Part shown: piece by piece, positions 17,020-23,954 of the stretch | How the letters are laid out: each line of letters starts with the position of its first letter | How positions within the stretch are numbered: position 1 is the first letter of the stretch | Origin: Deltaproteobacteria bacterium | GTDB taxonomy: Bacteria; Desulfobacterota; Binatia; Binatales; Binataceae | Direction: 5' to 3' | Length of the DNA: 38,550 nt | NCBI GenBank assembly: GCA_003135855.1 | Contig: PNBD01000143.1 | Location: 38,453 to 77,002, forward strand | The notes under the pieces: generated by a model | What the model was told of the DNA's origin: nothing | The model's input: only the letters and a program-made list of their open reading frames with translations | The model's database searches: none | Made by a program: the position numbers and the translations under genes

Positions 17020-17241
17020 CTACTTTCTTCTTTGATGCGACCGCATCGGCGCCGCAACTTCTTTCAGCGCTTCTCCTTCCGGCGAGCTGCTGGCCATATG
17101 CTGGGTCATTGCATCGAGCTCCACGCCCAGCGCGTCCGCAATTCGATCGATAAAATTGAACAGGCTCGCAATTGCGCGCGATTCGTTCCCACGCTCTGCG
17201 TCGCTTTGCGCGTTACTTTCTCGGTACGCGGACGCCGCGAA
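17020..17241 (-). pseudogene. Possible remnant of a helix-turn-helix regulator (3' part)
   Basis: An open frame of 73 codons without a usable start lies just downstream of, and overlaps, the peroxiredoxin-like gene in another frame. It reads SDAERGNESRAIASLFNFID, continuing with RIADALGVELDAM. This resembles the C-terminal half of an XRE-type HTH domain, where an ERG turn is followed by a helix and IAxALGV. The N-terminal half is missing. It could be a decayed regulator or a chance frame. Confidence 0.3.
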
Positions 17242-17797
17242 CTAACGCATTCATCGTCGCTCGCAAGAACATCTCAATCGGCCACAACCCGCGCTGGCGC
17301 GGCTTCGCTGCCGGCTCGACGCCTTGGCTGATCGCATGCACCAAGCGGAGCAATTCCTTGACATCGGTGCGCGTCGCCATTTCTTCAACTGCGCTGAAGC
17401 GGACCTTGCGCTCGCGATCGATCACGAACACCGCCGGATATGCGATTCCGCCCTTCTCGCCGGCGTTCAACAGATCGTACGCCTTGACTACCGCGCGCCC
17501 GGGATCGCAGAGCAACGGAAATTTGAGCGCCAATTGCTGGCGGAGCGCCTCGGAACGTTCCTCGTTATCGACCGACAGGGCCGCGACCTCAGCGCCGGCG
17601 CTGCGAAACTGATCGGCGACCGCTGAATAGTCCGCCAACTGGCGGAGACAAAACGGTCACCAATGGCCGCGGTAAAATACCAGCACGCACAGGCCGCCGC
17701 CGGACAGTTGCGATAGGGTTCGCTCGGCGCCGGTCGAGTCGCGAATCGAAAACTCAGGAGCTGTTTCACCTACGGCCAGCATTTTACGCGCGTCCAT
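17213..17797 (-). CDS. Peroxiredoxin-like (AhpC/TSA fold) selenoprotein candidate, in-frame TGA = Sec
   Basis: A 195-codon frame interrupted only by a TGA at 17657-17659 (codon 47). Upstream it reads MDARKMLAVGETAPEFSIRD, then GGGLCVLVFYRGHW; downstream the frame continues PFCLRQLADYSAVADQ and LSVDNEERSEALRQQL. The FYRGxWCPFCxxQL signature of AhpC/TSA-like redoxins puts a Cys exactly at the TGA, so the site becomes UPFC (Sec47, Cys50). A SECIS-like hairpin follows. The family reduces peroxides or acts as a thiol oxidoreductase in the cytoplasm. The ATG at 17797 has GGAG four bases upstream; an ATG at 17782 is the alternative. Ordinary gene calling would begin after the TGA at 17638 and lose the active site. 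A nonsense mutation is the alternative explanation, but it would have to hit this one codon. Confidence 0.82.
17631..17646 (-). promoter_or_regulatory. Candidate bacterial SECIS hairpin
   Basis: On the mRNA, ten bases after the TGA, UCCGCC-AGUU-GGCGGA forms a perfect 6-bp stem with a four-base loop. The loop lies 17-20 bases after the TGA and has G in its second position. This fits the bacterial SECIS consensus of a short stem, a G among the first two loop bases and a loop about 16-37 bases from the UGA, recognised by SelB. The hairpin codes for LRQLAD, so it is inside the reading frame. Confidence 0.7.
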
Positions 17798-17906
17798 TCC
17801 ACTCCAATAGCAGCCTCGACGCGAGCGCAAAACGCTTGCGCATCGGCCATCTGCCAGCCTAAACAGTTCCGATACTCGGACCGATACTTCAACTCGCGGA
17901 GGGAAA

Positions 17907-18281
17907 ATGAAATCAATCGCATCGGTAGTAGGATTAGTCGCAATCCTGGCGCTTTGCGCGCCAGCCGCTCACGCCCAGGATCCAGTTGTGACCGATCCCG
18001 CCCACTACAAGCTCGAGCTGGATAACGATCATGCTCGCGTACTCCATGTCACCGTCGAGCCGAACGGCAAAATCGAGCTGCACGAAATGAACGGAGCGAT
18101 CGTGGTTCCGCTCATGGACTATGAATCGACGCTCAAGACCGCCGACGGCAAGTCAGTGATAGTCGAGCGCAAAGCCGGCAAGGCGGCGTGGCTCCCCGGG
18201 GGCAAGCGCGAGTTCGAGGCCGGCGCCAAAGGCGTCGACGCGCTCCTGATCGAAATCAAGAGCGCCGTTCCGTCCAAGTGA
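17907..18281 (+). CDS. Secreted small cupin-like protein
   Basis: 124 residues with a GGAGGG ribosome site about five bases before the ATG. The first 23 residues are a signal peptide (ASVVGLVAILALCAPAAHAQ), so the mature protein is periplasmic, about 101 residues. The rest is a single cupin-like barrel: HARVLHVTVEPNGKIELHEM, VVPLMDYES and AAWLPGGKREFEAGAKG. Metal-binding His residues of canonical cupin motif 1 (HxH) are only partly present (one His in the ELHEM stretch), so a structural or sensing role is possible. It is divergent from the peroxiredoxin-like gene, which starts about 110 bases away. Confidence 0.75.
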   Translation: MKSIASVVGLVAILALCAPAAHAQDPVVTDPAHYKLELDNDHARVLHVTVEPNGKIELHEMNGAIVVPLMDYESTLKTADGKSVIVERKAGKAAWLPGGKREFEAGAKGVDALLIEIKSAVPSK

Positions 18282-18349
18282 TGCCCTGACACTTAGCTGG
18301 AGATAGAAGCGGCGGGGTAACTCTACTATGGGTGCCCCGCTCGCTACAC

Positions 18350-18381
18350 CTGGTACCTTGTAGCAGGGTGCTAGCTACCAG
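18350..18381. terminator. Inverted repeat between convergent genes
   Basis: CTGGTA (18350-18355) pairs with TACCAG (18376-18381), and inside it TAGCA pairs with TGCTA around a GGG loop, giving an imperfect hairpin of about 11 bp. It lies between the cupin stop and the end of the convergent methyltransferase-like gene. There is no clear T run, so termination is only a suggestion. Confidence 0.35.
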
Positions 18382-19052
18382 ATAAATGGCAGCAGGTGGC
18401 ACCTGACCTTGCTTTGATACTCCGCATAGCCCGCAAGGTTCTTTGCCAGAAATTTTTCCTCTTCGAGTAGTCTCCACACGATCACCAGCGCAATCGGAAT
18501 GATCGTGAAGAGTCCCCACCATGAGCCGAGCGCGAGTGGTATGCCCAACAGCATGACTATTGCTCCGATATACATCGGATGACGCACCAGCGCGTAGGGT
18601 CCGGTCGTTATGATTTTCTGCTCACTACCTACTTCGATGATCGCCGAGCTATAAGTGTTTTCCTTGAACACTAAAAATACGACTAGCAGCCCCAGCGCAA
18701 CCAGGAGATCTCCTACCGCGCTTACATACGTCGGCATAGTTGACCATCCATGACGATGATCGATCGCGGGGACAACTAGCACCGCGATAAATGCTATCTG
18801 CGCGATGAATTGGATGATCTTCTGGCTCTTCTCCCTCTCGGCGCCCGGGCCCGCATTTACCCGCCGCTCCAGGAGCTGCGGATCTTCTTTCATAAGGTAG
18901 ATAGTGATCGCCGCCACCGATCCGGAAAATACCGCCAGAAAAATCCACGCCTGCCGGTAATCGAGGCTCCACGCCGGCAGGAAAATCAACACTGCCATCC
19001 CGATGACAAGGCCGAGAAGTCCGGTGAACGCTTTCTTATTCAAATCGTTCAT
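18375..19052 (-). CDS. Isoprenylcysteine carboxyl methyltransferase-like membrane protein
   Basis: 225 residues with about five hydrophobic segments (roughly 10-30, 36-54, 82-102, 113-130 and 172-195). The ICMT/PEMT signature is clear near the C-terminus: KIITTGPYALVRHPMYIG, where the Arg-His-Pro-x-Tyr block binds S-adenosylmethionine, and RLLEEEKFLAKNLAGYAEYQ. Bacterial members are integral membrane methyltransferases of unknown substrate, acting on lipids or small molecules at the cytoplasmic face; protein isoprenylation is not expected. It is single, convergent with the cupin gene, and divergent from the next plus-strand gene. The 3' end overlaps the candidate hairpin at 18350-18381. Confidence 0.85.
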   Translation of the reverse strand: MNDLNKKAFTGLLGLVIGMAVLIFLPAWSLDYRQAWIFLAVFSGSVAAITIYLMKEDPQLLERRVNAGPGAEREKSQKIIQFIAQIAFIAVLVVPAIDHRHGWSTMPTYVSAVGDLLVALGLLVVFLVFKENTYSSAIIEVGSEQKIITTGPYALVRHPMYIGAIVMLLGIPLALGSWWGLFTIIPIALVIVWRLLEEEKFLAKNLAGYAEYQSKVRCHLLPFIW

Positions 19053-19158
19053 TTCTTAATCCTAACACTCGAAATCTCGTTTCATATGCGAATTGCTAGT
19101 TGATAGAGTGCCCGCGACCGCAACCGATCCTACGCCGTAAAAGTTGAGAAGCGCGCTT

Positions 19159-19788
19159 ATGTTCGAAGAGCACAGATTCATTCAGGGGATGTTCGCCTTC
19201 AAGGGCCGCGGATTGGAAACCCCGGTTAGCCTCGAGCCCAAAGCGATCTATCAAGTCCCACCGGACAAGCGCGCCCAGCTGATCTACTGCCGGGTCGGCA
19301 ACCCGACCCCGGAATTTCTTTACCTGGTGCTCCAGCGCGACGGCCGGCCGATGCGCCTGTTCCCATGCGGTGGCAAAAGCGGCATTCACGTGCCGCTCGC
19401 GATCATCGACGATATCCACGCCGACTGCGTGCTCGAACTGGTGATCGCGGCGCCCGAAGGACTCGCGGCGAAAGTGATGATCGACATGGGCTTCATGGAG
19501 GATCGCTCGGCCGCGGATGCTGTGCTCGGTGACCCGATGCTCGCGAACCTCATCAGCAAGGACCCTGGCAACCTCGAACGCTGGGTGATTGTTTCAGTCG
19601 ACGAAGCCTACATGCACTGTTCCAAACATATCCCGTCGATGCGGAAGATCGACCACGAAGTGGATTGGGGAACCGATGACGTCCGCGCCAAAGGCGGAGA
19701 TTACTTCGCCGCCGCCCCCCCAAAAGTGATCGCGGCTCAGCACGCCGGATGGCCGATGCTGCTCGCGATGCGCCTCTCGCCCAAATAG
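19159..19788 (+). CDS. Hypothetical protein with PPOX-like C-terminal motif
   Basis: About 209 residues from the ATG at 19159 (MFEEHRFIQGM); a TTG at 19144 is possible. The N-terminal half has a beta-rich pattern with YQVPPDKRAQLIYCRVGNPT, LQRDGRPMRLFPCGGKSGIH, VPLAIIDD and a VIDMGFME end, which recalls a small uncharacterised module seen in actinobacterial redox proteins. The C-terminal part contains RWVIVSVDEAYMHCSKHIPS, similar to the YxHC(P/S)K block of flavin-binding pyridoxamine-phosphate-oxidase-like proteins. It may bind a flavin, but the full PPOX barrel is not evident. Function unknown. It is followed by a strong terminator hairpin. Confidence 0.65.
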   Translation: MFEEHRFIQGMFAFKGRGLETPVSLEPKAIYQVPPDKRAQLIYCRVGNPTPEFLYLVLQRDGRPMRLFPCGGKSGIHVPLAIIDDIHADCVLELVIAAPEGLAAKVMIDMGFMEDRSAADAVLGDPMLANLISKDPGNLERWVIVSVDEAYMHCSKHIPSMRKIDHEVDWGTDDVRAKGGDYFAAAPPKVIAAQHAGWPMLLAMRLSPK

Positions 19789-19790
19789 AA

Positions 19791-19819
19791 AGCGGCGGCC
19801 CCGAATCGAGACCGCCGCT
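19791..19819. terminator. Bidirectional terminator hairpin
   Basis: AGCGGCGG (19791-19798) and CCGCCGCT (19812-19819) form a perfect 8-bp GC-rich stem with a 13-base loop. It lies in the 51-base gap between two convergent stops (19788 plus, 19840 minus) and is followed by CTAATTT on the plus strand. Confidence 0.7.
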
Positions 19820-19839
19820 CTAATTTCGAAATAGTAGAT

Positions 19840-21075
19840 TCAGTTGCCGACGACGAACACGCAACTGGTCGTGCCGCTGCCGCCGATATTCAGCATCGCG
19901 AATTTCTTCGCGCCTTCGACCTGGTAGTCGCCCGCGACGTGCGTAATCTGGCGATGACAATCGAGCATCTGCCGCACTCCGGTCGCGCCCACCGGATGAC
20001 CAGCGCCGATTAGCCCGCCGCTTGGATTGATCGGCAGCTTGCCGCCCAGCTCGATCACCCCTTCTTCGACTGCCTTCCACGATTCACCCGGCTTGGTGAT
20101 CCCGAAATGATCGATCGCCATGTATTCCGAGGTCGTGAAGCAGTCGTGCGTCTCGATCCCCGAAAGTTCGCTCGCTCCCGCGATCCCGGCGCGCTTGAAA
20201 GCGTCGAGAATCGCCTGGCGCGTATGCGGCAGCACGTATGCGTCGTCCTTGCTCTCCGCGACCTTGGTGGCGAATTCGAGCGGCGCCGTGTGATGACCCC
20301 AGCCGAGGATGCGCGGAATCTGCTCGAGCTTTAGCCCGTTGCGCTTCGCCCACGCGCTCGCGAATTTTTCCGAGGCGAGGAACACCGCGACCGAGCCGTC
20401 GGTCACCTGCGAACAATCGCTGATCTTGATTCGTCCGCCGATCACCTGGTTGAACTTGCTCTCGTGCTGCGCGTGGCTCTCGCTCATGAACCAGTTGCGC
20501 GTCTGCGCGTTCGGATTGCGCTTGGCGTTGGAGTAATTGACCGCCGAGATATGCGCGAGATGCTCGTCCTTGAGGCCGTAGCGTTTGTCGTATTCGTCGC
20601 CGAGCCGGCCGAACAGTTTGGGAAACGGAAACTCGATTCCCTTGGCCTCGCGCTCATACCACGCCGCGGTGCCGAGGTAGTCGCCGCCGGTGGTCGAATC
20701 GACCGTCTTCATCTGCTCGACTCCGACCACGCACGACAGATCGTAGCGTCCGGCTTCGATTTCCGCCGACGCCGCGATCAGCGCGATCGAGCCCGACGCG
20801 CACGCCGCCTCATGCCGGCTGGTCGGCAGTCCGGAAAACGCCGGATCGATCTCGACGAAGAACGCTCCGATATGCCCTTGCTTGGCGTACAGTTCGGCGG
20901 CGAAGTTGCCGACGTGCGAGGTCTCGACTTCGCGCGGCTCGATATTGGTCGCTTCGAGCGCGGCGAGCGTCGCCTCCCGCATCATAGCGACGAAATGCTT
21001 GCCTTCCTTGGACCAGTTGCGGGCAAAATCGGTCTGCGCTCCGCCCAATACGTACACCGGCGCTGGCTTGGTCAT
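19840..21075 (-). CDS. Thiolase / acetyl-CoA acetyltransferase (SCP2-type)
   Basis: 411 residues. The nucleophilic Cys is in HEAACASGSIAL (Cys92). A second active-site block is ETHDCFTTSEY near 310, where Asp-Cys-Phe replaces the NEAF of classical thiolases, as in SCP2-type thiolases. The C-terminal Gly-rich block reads NPSGGLIGAGHPVGATG with the catalytic His. The usual final Cys-x-Gly is replaced by NIGGSGTTSCVF, typical of the SCP-x group. It would cleave or form 3-ketoacyl-CoA thioesters in the cytoplasm. A 3-hydroxyacyl-CoA dehydrogenase lies immediately upstream on the same strand, 46 bases away, so the pair supplies two successive steps of a beta-oxidation-like pathway. Confidence 0.93.
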   Translation of the reverse strand: MTKPAPVYVLGGAQTDFARNWSKEGKHFVAMMREATLAALEATNIEPREVETSHVGNFAAELYAKQGHIGAFFVEIDPAFSGLPTSRHEAACASGSIALIAASAEIEAGRYDLSCVVGVEQMKTVDSTTGGDYLGTAAWYEREAKGIEFPFPKLFGRLGDEYDKRYGLKDEHLAHISAVNYSNAKRNPNAQTRNWFMSESHAQHESKFNQVIGGRIKISDCSQVTDGSVAVFLASEKFASAWAKRNGLKLEQIPRILGWGHHTAPLEFATKVAESKDDAYVLPHTRQAILDAFKRAGIAGASELSGIETHDCFTTSEYMAIDHFGITKPGESWKAVEEGVIELGGKLPINPSGGLIGAGHPVGATGVRQMLDCHRQITHVAGDYQVEGAKKFAMLNIGGSGTTSCVFVVGN

Positions 21076-21121
21076 CGCGAGCTCCTCTCGTTCATCTGAA
21101 ATTCATCCGACATGCGAAATT

Positions 21122-22408
21122 TTATCCGACAAAGGTGCGGCCGTATTGCAGCACGCCGCCCACGAAAAGTTTAGCATCGTTGACAGCCGCTTGCTCGACC
21201 GCCTTGGGCACCGGCAAGCGGAGCCGCTCGAGCATCCGGACGGTATTCTTCGCGCCGAGCAAATCGACGATCGCGCTCGGCGGCGCCCAATTGAATCCGT
21301 ACGACATGATCGTATCCACATCGGCCGGGCTCGCCGCCACTTCACCGACGCGATTAAGCGCGTAGCTCACGTAGCCGAGCACGACCCTATGACAAAGGTC
21401 GGCCTCCGCGCCTTTTGCGTCCGCGAAAATCTTCAGCGCGTCGGAGTAGCGGCCCACGCGATGATGCCGCTTCATCCCTTCGACGAATTCGATCGGCGCG
21501 GGCTTGATCAGCGGCACGTGGCCGCCAGATTTCGGATCGAGCACGAACACCTCGACGCCCTCGCGTCGATAGAAGCCGCCGCGCTCCGGCGTTTTGTCGC
21601 CGAGGCATCCCTGCTCGAGCCCGCGATTCATGTAGGCCGGCATTTTGAAGCACTCATGCGCCTCGTCCTTACAGTTCGCAAAGACGTTATCGACGATCGC
21701 TTTGTGCACGTCCCAGCCGACCAGATCGACGGTCGCGAGCGGCGCCATCGCGCGCCCGGTATGAGGCCCGATCAGGTAATCGATAAATGCGACGCCATGC
21801 TCGGCGGCAAGCTGGGCCGTTTCGTTCAAGACCTTGAAGCCGACCCGATTGCCCACGAACGCAGGCCGATCCTCGGTGACGATCACCTTGCGGCCGAGCC
21901 GTTTGGTGAGCATCGCGATCGCGGTTTTCAAAACCGCGGGATTGGTGTCGGGACCGGGAATCACTTCGGTGCCGACGATCACGTGCGGCGGATTGAACAG
22001 ATGGATACCCAAAAAATTGCGGCGGAAGGATTCGCTGCGGCCGGCCGCCATCGCCGCGATCGAGAGTCCCGACGAACCGGTCGCGACGATCGCGTCAGGA
22101 CGGCGATACTTATCGACCAGCGCGAAGAACTGTTTCTTGAGCGGCAGATCCTCCGCCAACGACTCGAAAATCAAGCCCGCTTCGCCGATCGTCCGCGCCA
22201 GGTCGTCGTCGTAGGTGCCGAGCGAGATACGCTCCGCGATCGCGTCGGCCCGGGCGTCATTTTGCACGTCGAGCAGGGCCGCGGCGGCCTTGTCGCTGGA
22301 GCGCGCGAGCAACGTGACGGTGTAGCCCGCGCCCGCGAATACGCATCCGGCGCCGGCGCCCATGGTGCCGTTGGCACCGATAATTACGACCTTGTTGTTC
22401 TCGGCCAA
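21122..22408 (-). CDS. 3-hydroxyacyl-CoA dehydrogenase family protein
   Basis: 428 residues. The N-terminal NAD-binding fold begins KVVIIGANGTMGAGAGCVFA with a GxxGxMG turn at about 11-17. The catalytic region includes SSGLSIAAMA and GIHLFNPPHVIVGTEVIPG, where His pairs with the downstream Glu as in FadB/HBD enzymes. The C-terminal domain has AFVGNRVGFKVLNE and ends in an extended segment with DTIMSYGFNWAPPSAIVDLL. It oxidises 3-hydroxyacyl-CoA to 3-ketoacyl-CoA with NAD in the cytoplasm. It is the first gene of a pair with the thiolase 46 bases downstream. It is not fused to a hydratase domain; the crotonase at 14359 is separate. Confidence 0.92.
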   Translation of the reverse strand: MAENNKVVIIGANGTMGAGAGCVFAGAGYTVTLLARSSDKAAAALLDVQNDARADAIAERISLGTYDDDLARTIGEAGLIFESLAEDLPLKKQFFALVDKYRRPDAIVATGSSGLSIAAMAAGRSESFRRNFLGIHLFNPPHVIVGTEVIPGPDTNPAVLKTAIAMLTKRLGRKVIVTEDRPAFVGNRVGFKVLNETAQLAAEHGVAFIDYLIGPHTGRAMAPLATVDLVGWDVHKAIVDNVFANCKDEAHECFKMPAYMNRGLEQGCLGDKTPERGGFYRREGVEVFVLDPKSGGHVPLIKPAPIEFVEGMKRHHRVGRYSDALKIFADAKGAEADLCHRVVLGYVSYALNRVGEVAASPADVDTIMSYGFNWAPPSAIVDLLGAKNTVRMLERLRLPVPKAVEQAAVNDAKLFVGGVLQYGRTFVG

Positions 22409-22664
22409 GTAATTCTCCGGTCCGCTTGATGAAAAATCGGATTCTCAGGACGCTGACCGCGCCGCTTCGATTTGTGAAAGCCACGCGGCGATTTTTGCAG
22501 ATAGCTCCGATCGGCCGAGATGTTATCCGAGCGCCGCCATCCACGCCACCTCCGCGCAGTCCGCCGTCCGCTCTTCCCCTCTCACGTTTGGGAGGGCAAT
22601 TATGCCGAAGTTGACGGGAGAGGAAATGACAATAGATTCTGAACGTGACAGGTCGGCGTTTGGT

Positions 22665-23348
22665 TCATTCCAAACTCGCGTCGAACTCATTAAGAATCTG
22701 ACTAATCAACGTGCGGAGTTGTTGAAGCGATTTTGTGATCGTCGTTCCGTCGTTGAACAGTATTTGGAAGAGGTGATGAATATTCACCTCCACCTCACGT
22801 CTGGCGAGGCGGGCCTTTGCATCACCTATGAAATCGCTCCCCTCCCAGTAGCTACCCATGAAATTAAATCGAACGAATTCTCGGTGCTTGTCGAGGTTGG
22901 AAAGACTCTGGAGACGCAACAACGAATCAAATCCATTGTAAGGCTGGAAGCTCTCGATCATTGCGACGTGTTCGTCCGTAAGATGCTTGAAAAAAGCGAG
23001 TGGAGACCCGCGCTTCCGAGAGTACCGATCAGCCTCGAAGCGCTTTTTACAATCATAGATCGGAAAGTATGTTCTCTCTATTCGTCTATCGGAATCAAAG
23101 AGAGCGAGCGCGAAGACGATATAATCGAGACTGGCGCGGGAGTGGTGGACGAATTCGCTAATAAGTCGCATCGCCTCATCGTGGATATTACGCCTGAACA
23201 AGCGAAAAGCCTTCAACATATCCGGATCAGAATCGTGGGAGACAGCCTCTATTGCCGCTTTCCCGCCGACCTGGATCAATCGTTCGAACTGTTCCAGTTT
23301 TTTCCCTGCCCAGTTTACCCTGAGCTTGGATTGTTGAAGCGCGCCCAC
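22665..23348 (-). CDS. Hypothetical protein, accessory, conserved SNLDKHR motif
   Basis: 227 residues from a GTG at 23348 preceded by AGGGGG five bases upstream. The protein is mostly helical: a first coil (KKLEQFERLIQV), then ISEFVHHSRASLDYIVFALA, FPIYDCKKRF, MIESFQPYNG and LLRLQSLSNLDKHREFV. The order (helix with SxLD, FPI, Q-PY, then L-S-N-x-DKHR) is one I recall from a widespread group of uncharacterised bacterial proteins. No signal or membrane segment is present. GC is visibly lower than in the metabolic neighbours, and it lies beside a transposase remnant, so it was probably acquired. A 261-residue frame on the opposite strand is its shadow. Confidence 0.72.
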   Translation of the reverse strand: MGALQQSKLRVNWAGKKLEQFERLIQVGGKAAIEAVSHDSDPDMLKAFRLFRRNIHDEAMRLISEFVHHSRASLDYIVFALALFDSDRRIERTYFPIYDCKKRFEADRYSRKRGSPLAFFKHLTDEHVAMIESFQPYNGFDSLLRLQSLSNLDKHREFVRFNFMGSYWEGSDFIGDAKARLARREVEVNIHHLFQILFNDGTTITKSLQQLRTLISQILNEFDASLE

Positions 23349-23401
23349 GCGGACCCCCTGACGAACCTTCTACGAGAATCGCGATAACAATGCGCCTACG
23401 C

Positions 23402-23668
23402 TCAACTACCAGACACCGCAGCCCCGAAAATGTCGGGATTGTTCCGATTGTTGAAGCGATACTGAAATTCCGCGAGATACAGCGGCAAATATTTTTTGCT
23501 CACCTTGTGGTAGGTGCCGACAATTCCGCGCTTCAACAGCGACCAGAACGACTCCATCGAGTTAGTGTGGACTTCGCCGCGCACGTCTTCGCCTCCGCGA
23601 TGATTGACGGTTTCATGCGGCAGATTGCCCCATCGTTTCAAGTATTGATAGCCGGAGTGTTCATCAGT
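23402..23668 (-). pseudogene. IS1595-family transposase, C-terminal remnant
   Basis: About 88 codons of a DDE transposase tail: TDEHSGYQYLKRWGNLPHET, then EVHTNSMESFWSLLKRGIVG, TYHKVSKKYLPLYLAEFQYR and FNNRNN. The HTNxxE(S/G)FWSLLKRG block with its catalytic Glu is diagnostic of IS1595/ISXO2-type elements. The zinc-binding N-terminus and the first two catalytic Asp residues are absent, and no start fits. Upstream, a neighbouring frame reading IVDKDKVSLVGL may be a frameshifted piece of the same gene. No terminal inverted repeats were identified. It is a dead fragment. Confidence 0.85.
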
Positions 23669-23696
23669 CCGACCAGCGACACCTTGTCCTTGTCCA

Positions 23697-23954
23697 CTAT
23701 ACGGTACCGGTTTTGAAACCGCGCAGCGCTCCTTTGTCCCTGCGCGCGCGGACTAATCCCAAAAATGCCTGCGATAGAAAATCCTTGACCCCGCGCCGCC
23801 CGCTCAACCTCAGCCAGACCGGGCCGGATTCGCGCCCGACTTCGATTCCGAAATCAAAGAACGGACAGCACTTGCGCTCCATCGAGATCCATTCCGCGAG
23901 ATGCGCCAGCGCGATCCGATCGTCCGCGATTTGCAGCGCGATGCCAACAGCCTG
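23697..23954 (-). pseudogene. N-terminally truncated gene remnant with ERKCCPF motif
   Basis: Directly after the zwf stop, and in the same frame as zwf, coding sense continues: IALQIADDRIALAHLAEWIS, then MERKCCPFFDFGIEVGRESG and PVWLRLSGRRGVKDFL. This matches the C-terminal part of a small bacterial family with an LERxCCPFxxF block followed by GPVWLRLTGxxGVKxFL. Members have a longer N-terminus. Here none precedes it, and the first Met is inside the motif. It is best read as a decapitated remnant beside the IS fragment, although a short 61-residue product from 23882 cannot be excluded. Confidence 0.6.

Noticed and set aside
17657-17659. TGA in the peroxiredoxin-like gene as a simple nonsense mutation or sequencing error
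   Set aside because: It falls exactly on the active-site Cys codon, the rest of the frame is intact, and a SECIS-like hairpin follows at the right distance. It remains the main alternative.
22602-23387. Plus-strand frame of 261 codons with an ATG
   Set aside because: The minus-strand gene over the same region has a good ribosome site and a conserved LSNLDKHR block. The plus frame does not resemble a known protein.
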